NCBI GenBank assembly: GCA_027625915.1
Contig: JANTQA010000036.1
Location: forward strand, 5,353,001 to 5,417,000
Direction: 5' to 3'
Length of the DNA: 64,000 bases
DNA from: Anaeramoeba flamelloides
Taxonomy: Eukaryota > Metamonada > Anaeramoebidae
How positions within the stretch are numbered: position 1 is the stretch's first letter; the number at the start of each line of letters is the position of its first letter. The notes below the pieces were generated by a model. That model had not been told where the DNA came from and did no database searches. It saw only the letters and a program-made list of their open reading frames with translations. The position numbers were made by a program, and so were the translations under genes. Below, one piece after another: positions 12,591 through 23,926 of this stretch.

Positions 12591-13919
12591 TTAAAGAAAA
12601 TAGACTTCATCGCCTTTGTTTAAAAGTTCTATTGCGATTTTATAGTTTTGGTTACAGGGTATATTTTTAAATTTCCAACCGATCCATTTCTGGTTTATTA
12701 AAAACCCAATTTTGCCACTCTTGAGGTCGATTTTGAGACCTATTACATCGTTAGGCTGTATTTGAATATATTTCATATTGTTGATCCATTGTCCATTTTT
12801 TGTGCATACTTGAGCTTTCCAGTTGATTGCCCAGCCAGATAAAGCTGCAGTGTTATAATCGTTTTGTGGCACGATCCCGAAATTTGTGAGATTCTCACCG
12901 CCCAATGCAACTACCCTAATAAAAACAATATAATGGTTATTTGGAGAAAAGGTTGTAGTTCCAAAGGCTAGACCACTTGTGGCCCTGTTTTTGTCTTTAC
13001 CAATCCGAAAAATCCTTGTTCCGTTATTTAAATATTTTAAAGATTCGCCTAAATGAATAGGATCAAAAGTGTCGCTAACATAGTCGATTTTTAGATTTGA
13101 ATTATTAGTAATACGATTTGGGGCTATTAATTTTTCTTTTTGAGAATCCGTTTTGATATTCTCCTTAATAATGAAGTCTTGGCTTTGATTTTGATTGAAA
13201 TCATTTTCCTTATTACTATTTTCATTTTCATTCTCATTTTCATTCTCATTCTCATTCTCATTAAGGCACCTCTTTTTTTCTTCATTCGCTTTTTGTTCTG
13301 AAAGAATTAATTCTTGTAAAAAGTTACTGACTTGGTTATTCAATGACGCTAATTTTGAATTGAGGAATTTGTTTTGTAAAACCATTTCTGTTGATAAAAA
13401 AGAATTTGAATTCGAAAAACTATTTGTTTCTTTTTTTTTTTCTTTTTCAATTTCAATCTCTTTCTCTGTCTCTTTCTCTTTTTTTTTTTTTTTTTTTTGA
13501 TGTGATTGGGGGTCTTGCTGTTCTTGTTCCTTTCCGCTTTTTGTTATCAAGTCTAAAACGATCATTTTTGTTGCCAACTGTTTTCGTAAATTTTCGTTTT
13601 TTGTTTGGATATATTTTGTTTTTACTTTGAGAGATTCCGTTTGTTTATATTTTCTGCATCCAAGAACAAACTCGGCTGTAAAAAGATTAAGTAAATAAGA
13701 ATTTGAATTTTCGATATACTCCAAAAAATCAGAAGGTCGATCCTTGATTAAGGACATTTGCTTTTGTGATAATGCAATATTTAACACTTTTGAATAAATA
13801 ATTTGCTTTTCTTGTTGAATCAACGAAATTAAAGTTTGGCTTGTTGATACATTTTCAAAAGAAAGAAGATACTTTGTTGAGTCTAACTCAATTAGCGATT
13901 GGAGAAAATCGTTTGACAT
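12591..13919 (-). CDS. Coiled-coil protein with C-terminal SPRY-like domain
   Basis: A 442-aa single-exon protein of unknown biological role. Residues 1-125 are mostly helical. Residues 130-165 are a KE-rich charged run. About 175-215 is a further predicted coiled coil, and 220-236 is an EN dipeptide run. Residues about 283-442 resemble a SPRY/B30.2-like beta-sandwich: the stretch begins FDPIHLG, has GLAFG at 316-320, FGIVPQND at 347-354, GWAINWKA at 362-369 and DVIGLKIDLKSGKIGFLIN at 391-409, the usual 'unhindered ligand/strand' order of SPRY folds. SPRY domains are generally protein-interaction modules, often with RING or B-box partners, but no RING is present here. Starts at the first ATG of the frame and ends TAA. 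Coding GC is above the flanks. Confident as a gene; SPRY assignment is moderate to good. Confidence 0.83.
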   Translation of the reverse strand: MSNDFLQSLIELDSTKYLLSFENVSTSQTLISLIQQEKQIIYSKVLNIALSQKQMSLIKDRPSDFLEYIENSNSYLLNLFTAEFVLGCRKYKQTESLKVKTKYIQTKNENLRKQLATKMIVLDLITKSGKEQEQQDPQSHQKKKKKKEKETEKEIEIEKEKKKETNSFSNSNSFLSTEMVLQNKFLNSKLASLNNQVSNFLQELILSEQKANEEKKRCLNENENENENENENENSNKENDFNQNQSQDFIIKENIKTDSQKEKLIAPNRITNNSNLKIDYVSDTFDPIHLGESLKYLNNGTRIFRIGKDKNRATSGLAFGTTTFSPNNHYIVFIRVVALGGENLTNFGIVPQNDYNTAALSGWAINWKAQVCTKNGQWINNMKYIQIQPNDVIGLKIDLKSGKIGFLINQKWIGWKFKNIPCNQNYKIAIELLNKGDEVYFL

Positions 13920-14005
13920 TTGAAGAAAAGAGAAAAAATGAATTCGCCATATTTACATTTTTAGTCTTGTGAAAATCAAATTATCTTAATTGAATTTTAT
14001 CTTAA

Positions 14006-14181
14006 GGAACTAGTCTCGATTATTATTTTTTTTTTGACCAATTTCTCAAGAAGGGTTCGTTATCTAGAATTATGATTAATATTGAAAATAAACAGTATTT
14101 TTCAAATCTAAGTAATTGACAAAAAATTTTCTCAAACTTTAATTAAAATTTAGGTAAAAAAATTTAATAGAGATTAGTCCC
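14006..14181. mobile_element. Short TTAA-flanked inverted-repeat element
   Basis: Left end GGAACTAGTCTCGATTATTA and right end (reversed) GGGACTAATCTCTATTAAAT form a terminal inverted repeat, with TTAA outside both ends (14002-14005 and 14182-14185). Same terminal style as families A, D and E. No coding capacity. Confidence 0.65.
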
Positions 14182-14411
14182 TTAAAGCAGTAGTTTGAGT
14201 ATAAAAGCGGAAATTGACCATTTTGAAAATTCATTTTTTTTTAATTATTTTTCCAACATGAAAAAACAATAATCTATGATACAAGTTTAGGTTGGTCAAA
14301 AATTCAGAGAACGAAAAATGGAAACCACTCATCATTGAAAGATCTACTAATGGAAAAAATTTTTCAAACACAATAAAACACACGTTGACATTTTTTCAAA
14401 ATTTTTGGATA

Positions 14412-14583
14412 AGAAAAGAAAAGAAAAGAAAAGAAAAGAAAAAAAAGTAAAGAAAAAAAAGTAAAGAAAAAAAAGTAAAGAAAAGAAAAGAAAAGAAAAG
14501 AATAGAATAGAACAGAAAGGTGAAATCAGAATAGAATAGAAAAGAATAGAATGGTTAAATTGCAAAGAAAAGAAAAGAAAAGA
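14412..14583. repeat. (AAAAG)n simple repeat
   Basis: Interrupted tandem AAAAG units with variants AAAAAAAAGT and AATAG. The minus-strand frame at 14347-14565 runs through this tract and is a by-product, not a gene. Confidence 0.85.
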
Positions 14584-15051
14584 AAAAAATTTTTTTTTAG
14601 TTTATAAATGAAAAATTAAAGAACATTTTTTTTTTTGGAAATTGAATAGAATTACACAAACTTATTTATCAACTCGAGTTCTTTCAATAAAAAAATCTCA
14701 ATCAATTGCTTATCAAAAAAAAATATTTTTCAAAAAAACAAAAACAACAAGCAAGATTTATTCAACAGATTAAAGAAAAACAAATTTTTTTGGAAATGGC
14801 AGCGAGACATCAACACTATCTTATTCCCTTTAAAATTATTCCAAATTTTTATTGATCTTTATTTTTTTATTTAAAATCTTCTTTTCTTTTTCATTTTTAT
14901 CTCGCAAAAATTTTCTTTTTTCATTTTTACAAATTCTCATTTAAGAAAAAAAAAAAAAATAAAAATAAAACTGACAAATTGCAAATGGAAAATTGAAAAA
15001 AAATGTTTGCAATGGCCATTTTTTCCTTTTATATTGATACTACCGCTTTAA

Positions 15052-15800
15052 GGTATTATTTTTTACTCACATTACAAATAAATCAAAGTATGTTGTAATT
15101 GGGTGTAAAAGATAATAGTGAGACATGGATCAAATAGCTCTAAAAAAACTATTATAAATCTTATTGCACAATAAATTATTACATTTTTTACTAAGGATCA
15201 CAATAAAAAAAGTTTCATTTTGAAAAAAATGTTTTTTAATTCCTTTTCCAAATCTAAAAATAGAAACCCAAAATACAGTATTCTGTATTTAATAATTTAG
15301 ATTTAGAACTTCCAAAAGTAACTATTTTAATAATTGTTTAATTTCAAAGATTATCTCAATAATCATCAACATAAAAGCACAAAGACTGATTAGTTTTGGT
15401 TGCTTTTGATAAATCTACTTGTATCATCAATATATTTGCATGATTTGAGAAATAATTTGTCTCAAAAAAATTTATTGGTTAATTATTTAATTTTTTAAAA
15501 AAAACGAATTTTTTAGTAACTAATCTACATTTCTCCACAATTTTAAGAAAGAGATTTTGCAACATTCTAGTCTGAAAATTGATAATTCAACCTTTAAATT
15601 TTTGGTGAAAGGCAGATTTTATTCTGAAATTGTTGAGTTTTTTTACTAATACATAGATCTTTTTTAATCGATAAGATCAACAATATTACTACTTGACTAA
15701 TCGATTTTTTAGAGACATTTGAACCATGTAGCTCTAATGTGGTTAAACCCAATAACAACATTCTGTGATCCTAGACTCCTCCTTGATAGACGCTAGTCCC
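15052..15800. mobile_element. Family D inverted-repeat element, copy 2 (intact length)
   Basis: Bounded by TTAA on each side (15048-15051 and 15801-15804), 749 bp. The copy at 61625-63242 has the same length once its nested insert is removed. Imperfect long terminal inverted repeats (for example CAAAGTATGTTG near the left, mirrored near the right). Non-coding. Confidence 0.82.
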
Positions 15801-15976
15801 TTAAGGTTAAACAAAAAATCTTAATCAGATCATTCAAAATGTTGTTTCGAATTGTTTTGAAAAGATGTTTGGCTTTTTAAAGCTCAAATATTGGAGAAAT
15901 ATTTTAGATTATTTGAAAGAATAAGTTTTATTTCTCAATTGGAAAATAATAAGTGTTAATATTCAGAAAAATCCAT

Positions 15977-16330
15977 TAAGTAACTATTGACCCTTATTTT
16001 TATTTTTTTTTTTGACTAAAGATAATAGATTAATTCTTTGTACTAGGATAAGATAAAATTAGGAGATAACATCATTTATCAACTTTAGATAAATCGATTT
16101 TCATTTTCTAAAATATTTCATTTTTTCAATAATAATTTTTAGTAAAAAAAGTTGATCATTTCCCCTTTATCAATCTTGAAATTTTGTAAATTTATTTAGA
16201 AACAATAATAAAACCTTCAAAAAAACTGATAGATAAATTTATTATCTATATTCCAGAAAAATATTTATATATAAACAAAAAAAAATAATTTTTTTAAATT
16301 TAGAGAATCGTATTTGTTGTTTATTTTGAT
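15977..16330. mobile_element. Degenerate 5' part of a family E element
   Basis: Weak but ordered similarity to the starts of the E copies at 31537 and 52232: TTAAGTAACTATTGACCC, then TTTATCAACTTTAGA, CATTTTTTCAATAATAATTTTTAG and a GATC-containing block. The right-hand end is not found. Confidence 0.45.
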
Positions 16331-17348
16331 CTCAATTTCATCCAAGATCTAAGAAAAAATGATATTTTTCTTTTTATATTACTTTATTTATTTTATATTC
16401 TTGAGATTTTCAACAAATAGTCATCGTGAAAACTTTCTTGACATTTAATTAGAATAAATTAATAATAATTTTTTCTTGATGTTTACAATCTTTCGAAGAT
16501 TTGATAATTTTTCTATCGGGTTTTTACTCCTCCTTTTTCAGGAGAAGTGTCGTCAAGTGCCGTTGAGTACGGCAGAGTGCCTCGGTTTCTTGAAGTTTTC
16601 TGTTTTATTTGTTAAATCTATCGATTTTCGTTGGGTTTTTTTTACTTTTCGAAATAAACGGAAAATTTGTTAAAATTTTCGTTTTATTTCAAAAAGTAAA
16701 AAAAAAAAAAAAACTAGAATACTTCTACAAATAAACAGAAAACTCAAGAAAAGATAACGGTAGTTTTTTTTATTTATTGTCCCAAAATCTATTCTTTGTT
16801 TAATTTCTTCAAGATGTATTATTAGTAAAAATCAATTATCTTTTAATTTATGAGATGAAATTATGGAAAATTCTTTTCTACCTATCATGTTTGTTACAGC
16901 GCTTTTTACAACTAAATTATCAGTATTGTAAATTATCTCACAGCTAAAATTCAAAGAAAGTTTTTCATTTTACATTAACAATTAACCTATTATTTTTGAA
17001 CAAAAAAAAAAACATAGAAATTGTATAAAATATACTAAAAAAAAAAAAAAATATCATCAGAATGGCCTCAAAGTTCTTGTTTCGGTATTTTTAATTCAAA
17101 AAAACAAAAATCTTCATTTTATTTATCTAATTTTCTTGACCTAAAAACGAAAATTATATTTAATTTTACCACCTTATAAATTTTGATAAACAATTCAAAT
17201 TAAATTTTTAAATTTTATTTTTTTATTATAAATCAACATTACAAATAAACAAGTTTTTCATTCTAACAAAATAAAAAATGGTTTTATGATATTATCTGTT
17301 AAATTATAATCTAGTGAATATCAATCAACATATTTTCTACTTTTAATA
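16331..17348. other. Intergenic with a G+C-rich hairpin patch
   Basis: At 16524-16612 there is a patch much richer in G+C than the surroundings. It holds CTCCT/AGGAG and TGCCG/CGGCA hairpins, followed at about 16636-16710 by a larger inverted repeat (TTTACTTTTCGAAATAAACG and its mirror). The overlapping frame at 16476-16673 has no recognisable protein. The rest is A/T-rich spacer. Confidence 0.45.
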
Positions 17349-18618
17349 GAGGTCTTGAAGATATCTTTGTCAAGTCTTGATAAAGTTACGAAAATCGCAA
17401 TTATCTCTATCAGATTGCAGTATTTAATAAGAAAATCATGATATTCAATATAATCGAGATAATATCACAAATCGCAATCTTCGACAAAATCGCGATAATT
17501 AAATAAAAATCGGAATAAATTTCAAAATATTGTGATTAAAAAGTAATCACTATATAATAGTTGATGGGTTTTTGGGCTAATTGAGAAATATTTTTACAAA
17601 AAAGAATTTTTGTTTGATCAAATAGGATCCTTAATTAAAAAAAAATTTCTTTGAAAAAACAAAAAAAAGATACTTGATCCAATCAAGGATTAGATCAAAT
17701 AATTTTTGTTTTTTTAATTTGGTTTGGTTGAAATATTGATCCTTGAGATCAACAATAGTAATAAAAAAAAGGCAAACAAATAGTTATTCAGTCTAATCTG
17801 GTGTTATAAATTTCCTTGAAAAAAAAAGCTTCTAAAGCAACCAACCCTTCACCTGTTCTTTAAAGAATGTGTTCTTGGGTTTATAACATTTTCAATATTG
17901 TCTGAAAGCTGAAAGGGGTTGGATAACTTTTCAAAAGCTTTCACAATTACCATAACCAGATGATCACAAATTATGTAGATTTTTTGTAAATTTATTTTCT
18001 TCTTGTTCTTTTTCTCATTGAGGATCTTGGTATTGGACAGAAAATATAACTAGATCTTGTGATTTTTTTTAATCGATCTTCAATTAGTAGGAAAATTACT
18101 CGGTATTCTTTTTTGGTTATTTATCTTTGTGAATATAATAACCCCAATTTTATGAAAACATATCTATTTTATTTTTAAGTACACTATTAAAATATATGGT
18201 TGAAATGGGTTTTTATTAGTTTTATCATAAAATTCTTGGTTAAATTTTACTTTTAGTTAAAAAAAAAAATAAATTGAAAAAAATTTTGTTTTTTCACCAC
18301 AAACCAAACTCATTCTGTTTATAAAAATTTTCTATATTTCAAAACTTTCAACCAATTGGAGAAAATTCACAACTATTGCCAGCACTTTTTGACATTATTA
18401 AAGGGGAAAAGAGTTGTAAAAGTCTCAAGGCTTTGTAAAAGTCAAGAGAATTTTCATAAGGTGATTTTCAAAAAATAATTTTTCATTTTAATAGTGATAA
18501 TGTGGAATATCGCGTTTTTATGATTTTTTGGTAATAAAGTTTGACAAATCGCGATTTTTTAATATTATCGCAAAATAATTGTTAATATCATGATAATATA
18601 TGTTATCATCAAAACCAC
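17349..18618. mobile_element. Family F inverted-repeat element, copy 2
   Basis: Same order of landmarks as 2617-4261, without the family B insert, 1.27 kb. TA abuts both ends. Left end is GAGGTCTTGAAGATATC and right end ATATATGTTATCATCAAAACCAC. Subterminal TCGCGAT-type repeats at both ends. Non-coding. Confidence 0.8.
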
Positions 18619-19964
18619 TAATGTTTAACTTTCAAGAAAATTCCGATTTTCCAATTTTTCCTAATTTTTTCAATTGATCAGGAATATAGAACTTACAGTT
18701 TTTCTGAAATTCAAGGGTTTTAGATTTGGCAGCAAATCCAAAAAGTTGAAAAAAAATATATAATTTATTTTGCAAAATTTAGACCCAAAAAAAATTTTAT
18801 GAGTTGTGAAAAAGAACTTTTCATGTATTAAAAGATCAAAAAAATGATTTCAACTATTTGAAAAAAGTAATTATTTTTTTTTATGTTTTTCAGAGATTGT
18901 TAAGTTTATAAGTTTTTTAAAGAACTCTGTTTTAATACAGAGTAATTTTATTTGAAAAAAAGACTGGAATTGAAAAACTTTTGTAAAAATTTTGTTTTTC
19001 CTTTTTTATAATAGAAAAAATAAAAAAACTGTTTTAAAAATTCTTGACATTTTTTACATCAATATATTTTAAAAATTTTAGAATTATTACAGCTGTTTTG
19101 GAAAAGTTTGTACCAAAAATTTTATTAGATGTTAACTGAACTGATTAAAACATATGAATTAGACAGTTTTAAGCTCTACTTATAAAACTTCGAGTCAAAA
19201 CTTTTTTAAAAAAGCTATACTTCAATTTTTTAATCTTTTGGACACCTTTTCAATAAGGAAATTAAATTTTTTTTTAAAAAATAAGGGAAGAATATTAATC
19301 GGTTTTTAAGTTTTTATGTTAATGATTATAAGGTAAATCTTGAAATGAAAAAAATTGAAAAAATCAATTAGATTTGTTTATTTTCAGAAATGTTAAAATC
19401 AAGATAGATGATAATGAATTATCATTGTTAAAACTTAAAAAAAAAAAAAAAATAGGATACACATTAAAAATAATAGAGCAATTATTAAAATAACAAGGAA
19501 AAAAAATTATAAATAATATTGAAACTTCAAATTAAAAAACAAAAAAAAGAGAGAGAGAAAAGAGAAAATTAAAATTTCAAGGGAAATCTTTAGAAGAAAT
19601 TCCCTTGAATTTTAATAAGATTTTAATTAAAAAATCATTCCATCCTATTCAACATAATTAATACATTTTTTTGATTAATTGGAATAACAATTCCTATCTG
19701 GTAAATATCTTGTAATTCACTCATTGTTATAAAAGAACATTTAGACTTGAGAAATTATTTATTTTCAGTTTTGAGTCTTATGGGAAATGGGATTATGCCA
19801 TATTTATCTTTACATTAACTATTAATCATAAAAAAAATGGATATTTGTTTTTCAGGTGGAATTCTGTTTTTATGGTCTATTTTTTTTTTTTTTTATTTGT
19901 TCAATATTGTTATTGGAACCAATTTGAGAGGTTTTTTTTATCTTCGTGGTGTTTTGATCCAGAA
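18619..19964. other. Intergenic A/T-rich stretch
   Basis: No gene or recognised repeat. Homopolymer runs and short AGAG repeats near 19549-19560. Confidence 0.5.
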
Positions 19965-20431
19965 TTACTTTAAAATATCCTGTTTAAATTGTAAATTAAG
20001 TGTTGATCCTTCTTGAATATTATAGTCGCTTAAAACTCTACTATCATAAAATAAAAATTTATATCCAAACTTTAATAGCTGTTGGTCGGGTTGATATCCT
20101 TCTTTCTCCTGGATTTTACTTTTAATGTTTTCAATGGTATCCTTGGGATTAGTCTTGATATAAAATGCCTTGTTTGCCAATTCTATAAAGATTCTTAAAT
20201 TAAAGTTTTTGACAATGAGATAGAATGTTGATTTGTTTTTGATATTACAATCTGAAATTGTTTGCGATTCATTTTCTAAAAATTCATCATTATAAGTCAT
20301 CATAAATTTGTCCATATCTATTCCTTCTGAATTCTCAATTTTTTTCTTTAGATCTTTAATAGTAAGGCTTGGGGGAACTTTTAACTTGATTTTTTTATGG
20401 GCATAATATCGGATTGTTATTTCTATTGGTT
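19965..20431 (-). CDS. Tandem ubiquitin-like domain protein (5' end unresolved)
   Basis: Two diverged ubiquitin folds in a row. The first (from 20431) reads PIEITIRYYAHKKIKL, then LTIKDLKKKIE and ends STFYLIVK. The second (to the stop) reads LRIFIELANKAFYIK, then DTIENIKSKIQEKEG, PDQQLLKFG and LSDYNIQEGSTLNLQF, matching ubiquitin almost position by position. Ubiquitin's C-terminal Gly-Gly is missing: it ends KQDILK, so conjugation through this end is not expected. The coding similarity extends well upstream of the first in-frame ATG (codon at 20313-20315). An in-frame TAA lies at 20454-20456, and a TAG at 20432-20434 could be a 3' splice site, so a 5' exon is probably missing from this model. 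A likely role is as a ubiquitin-like adaptor, but no function is shown. A decaying gene is the alternative. Confidence 0.75.
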
Positions 20432-20932
20432 CTATTTTTTTTTTTTTTTTAATTTATTATTGAGATTTATTGTTTTTATAGATATAATTTTATAAAATAA
20501 TTTTATGAATTATTATTTTTCAAAATATACAATTTAAATTTATATTACAACTATTTTAAAAAAGAAGTACTTTTTTTTGAGAATGTCAGAATTAAAACTT
20601 TTTTATAGTTTTATAATTTAATAAAGTGGGTAATTTTTTTCCAAAATGTGTTTGTCTCCCTCACTCCAATCTCTATCTAACATTTAAAAGTTTCTTGATT
20701 TTCTTTGATTAAAATTGAAAAGTCAGAAAAAATAGTGTTTATGAATAATAGCTCTCACTTTTTTATAACCTTTTTATATGTTAAAGTTTTAATTCTATAT
20801 AAAAAAAAAAAAAAAAAAAAAAGGGAGGGTATACACTTTCTTCAAATAAATATATGAATTTCTAAATGTTGATTGTATTAAGGTATAGTAATACAAAATA
20901 TGAGATTGGGAAATGATAAAATTTTATTTCCA

Positions 20933-20964
<32 letters not shown>

Positions 20965-21038
20965 TATCCACAACCTGGTTTTTAAAAAGGAGAAAAATTT
21001 CTTAAATGGATATTAGAAAATAAGAAAAAGAAGATTTA
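20432..21038. other. Intergenic, with (AT)n tract
   Basis: Would hold any 5' exon of the ubiquitin-like gene, but no convincing ATG exon with a GT site was found. Contains poly-A at about 20801-20822 and an (AT)n microsatellite at 20933-20958. Confidence 0.45.
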
Positions 21039-21488
21039 CCATTTGGAAAAAAAAGTTAAACCTGAAAAAAGCTCAACACAGTTTTTAATTGGGAACATTA
21101 ATAGAACCTGAATGAAAAGTAAAATCAATAAAAAGAAGAAACCAATTAACATTCAAATAATAATTCATTATATTATTGTCAATCGAATCAACAAACACAA
21201 TTTTAGTCTCCTTTTTTAAAGATCCAAAAAGTAGTTTTCGCAGATCTCTAAAATAATCAATAAATTAAAACAATTATTTTTAAAATATGATCAATCAAAG
21301 AAAAACCCCAGACCAAAAGATCGAATTATAAAATTCTGCTATTATATTTTATTCCCCTTCTTCTCTTTAACCAGTGGTTTTTTCTTTTATTAATTGATCT
21401 AATTTTTTCAATTGCAGACTATTAATAAGGTTATGAATTAAAAATTAGTTGAACTTTTTTTCCGGTTTCACTTTTTTTTAGAAAATGG
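21039..21488. mobile_element. Family B MITE, copy 2 (worn)
   Basis: Shares the TTTAATTGGGAACATTA core, AGTAAAATCAATAAAAAGAA and CCAATTAAC blocks with copy 1. Left terminus CCATTTGGAAAAAAAAGTT and the mirrored right terminus ending AAAATGG. Flanks read TTA and TAA, so the target triplet is not a perfect direct repeat. Non-coding. Confidence 0.75.
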
Positions 21489-21930
21489 TAATTATTAATT
21501 CAATTTTTTGATCAAAAATTCAAAATTTAAATTTTATTTTGTAAAAATTATAGAAACAAACGGTTTGAAGAATGGTTCTTCCGAGGAAGGCTTTAGATTT
21601 TATTTGATCTTGTATTTAAAAAAATTATTTTTTTAGGGAAATAAAATCGATCTGATCTTTTTTTCAAAATGTGTACCAAGAAATTATAAAATTCGATTTA
21701 AAGGGGATTTTGTTCAATTCTTCAGTAAAGAGTAATATACCCAGGGTTTAATGATGAAAAAATACACAAAATAGAAAAAGGAATGTATTGGTCTCAAAAA
21801 AAATAAAATTCATGTAATGAGTAATTGGTATTCATTCCAAAGCGACTGGGAAAAATGTGATAATGTGAAATTCTTTCAAATTATTTCAATGAAAAAGCAA
21901 ATTGATACTAAACACGTGTGAGCAACGTGA
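21489..21930. other. Intergenic, 3' flank of the B-box gene
   Basis: A/T-rich spacer with no gene or recognised repeat. Confidence 0.45.
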
Positions 21931-22257
21931 TTAGAGTTCCGCTGTTTGATCTTGAAAATAAAAACAAAAATAATAGTGAATTCAAAAATAAAAAAATTAA
22001 TGTATTAGTTTACCGATTTCTAATGAACAGATATAGTCTTTATGGAAATTATTTAGGAACGCAGTGTGGACTTTATTTTGACAATCAGCACAAAAATATA
22101 CATTGCACACTTGGCAATGGAATCCAGATACATTATTCTTGCATACATAACACATAGTCTCAGCCTTTTTTGTTTCAATTGGATAGTCATTGGTTTGTTG
22201 AATGGGGTGGTTGGAATCAAGTTGGGTTGGGTGGTGATTCATTTTTCTTGTTTTCAT
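21931..22257 (-). CDS. Small B-box-type zinc-finger protein, two exons
   Basis: Exon 1 is 22014-22257 and exon 2 is 21931-21950, with a 63-nt intron starting GTAAAC and ending TTTTCAAG. The 87-aa product has a polar N-terminus and a zinc-binding pattern C36-x2-C39, C48-x2-C51, C56-x2-C59, H64, H72, as in B-box (TRIM-type) domains. B-boxes normally mediate protein contacts next to RING or coiled coils, and neither is present here. Without splicing the frame would end five codons later (GKLIH), so the fold does not depend on the intron call. The protein is short for the family and may be a fragment or a stand-alone zinc finger. Gene fairly sure, function unknown. Confidence 0.66.
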
Positions 22258-23467
22258 ATTTTACCGGTTGTTGGTATTAAAAAAGTAAATAATTGAAAAA
22301 TAATAAATCTTCAATTTTTGATTTCATTTTATTGTAAAACCAAGAGTTTACAATACACTAGACTTTTGATTTTCATATGTGACAAATCAACAATTAACTA
22401 GTTTATTCCTGAATTATTTCTTAAAGTTATAAAATCATTTCTTCAAGAAAGCTTCCTATATTGCTCATGAGAAACTTTTAAGATTGGGTTGTAAAAATAC
22501 ATGTCAAAATTTAATTTTTGAAAAAATCTCTCCAGATCAATTCGATTTATTAGGTTAAAAAACTGATCATTCAATATCTTTTAGAAGAAATTTCAACAAA
22601 ACAGATCTCCTTTAGTAAATTTGAAATTTTACCGGTTACCGATCGATACATGAACCACTTTTTTTTCCTTTTAAAGTTTTAATAAATTTTTATTTTTTAA
22701 ACATCTGATCAAAAATCAAAAGTAATTGACAAAATTTTTTTCAAAATTTCGGATCAGAGAGTTTTCAAAAGTGTCTCTTAAGCATTGTTTATTCCTATTT
22801 TCAACAATTCGTTATATGTCACTAAAACATTTTTTGTCTCACTTTTTTGAGATAGGTATGAAATGATCTTTTGACTCTTACTACAAAAATAAATGTCAAA
22901 GTTCTAAATGATTCAGCCAACCACGTCATAGATTAAAAAAAAAAAAAAAAAATCGGACAGTAATTCTATTTCTCTCAGAATCAAAAGAAACAAATTACAA
23001 TTATATCTCAAAAGCTCAATAAGTAATCCTAATTATATTTCTTAAAATAGGCTTTCAAATTGTATTTGTGAAGATTTTTAGGTTTGTTCAACTATTAATT
23101 AGAAAATATTTTGTCACTTGAAATTAAAATTATAATTTATTAATTGGAAAATAACTGTTTGACTAAAATAATTCAAAGTTTTTATTTCCTAGTACTAATT
23201 TCTGTTATTGATATAATCAATTTAAACTTTTTTTATATTTAAAGAACAAAAATAAAGTACTACTTTCTGATTTTGGTTTTTGAATGTTACCATTGATTAA
23301 GGTTGATGACGTATGAATTTTTGAGAAAGGATTATTTGTTTATTTTGAAAAAAAATACCAGATTATTGAGATATTCTCAAACCAAGGTGTATCAAAAGGC
23401 TAAATAATGTTCTAAAAAAAAAAAGGAATAATTCCTCAATTATTAATGAAAAATGTTTTTGAGATCA
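22258..23467. other. Intergenic A/T-rich stretch
   Basis: No gene seen. A poly-A run at about 22936-22952. Nothing matched a repeat family. Confidence 0.45.
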
Positions 23468-23926
23468 CTGTTGAGAGGAAAATATTGGACAGAGAAAAAT
23501 AGTTGGAAAGCAATTTTCATTTGGAAAATTACTGAAAATGATTTTTAATTTCAATTGTTTGTGATATAACTAAAGACAATTACAATAATCTACTTATTAG
23601 AATAACGATTAATGTAATTCTACTTTTTGCAAAACCTTATCTCTTATCATCTAAAGTAACTTTAAAAATTACCATTTTCAGAATTAATAGTAAACTTTAC
23701 CACAATTTGGATTTTTGTTAAAATAGCATGATCTACTTTAGTTATCAACCATTCAAATGAGTATTCTACACAAACCACAGATTAATGAACTTGTAATGCC
23801 TTTAAAGCTGGATTTATATAAAATTCAGCTAGTTATCAATAGGATTTGATTTTTAATTTTACTAATGTTCCCAATTAAAAATGGTTTACAACCATTTTTC
23901 TGTGTCCAACATTTTTCTCTCAACAG
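23468..23926. mobile_element. Family B2 MITE, copy 1
   Basis: 459 bp. Termini CTGTTGAGAGGAAAATATTGG and mirrored ...CCAACATTTTTCTCTCAACAG. Nearly co-linear with the copy at 32492-32949 and shares the TGGGAACATTA-type core with family B. Flanks TCA and TTA, so one target triplet is mutated. Non-coding. Confidence 0.82.

Noticed and set aside
16541-16600. tRNA-like anticodon stem-loop (5-bp stem, 7-nt loop TTGAGTA)
   Set aside because: No acceptor, D or T arm with the expected spacing, and loop position 37 is a pyrimidine. Kept only as a possible structured RNA.
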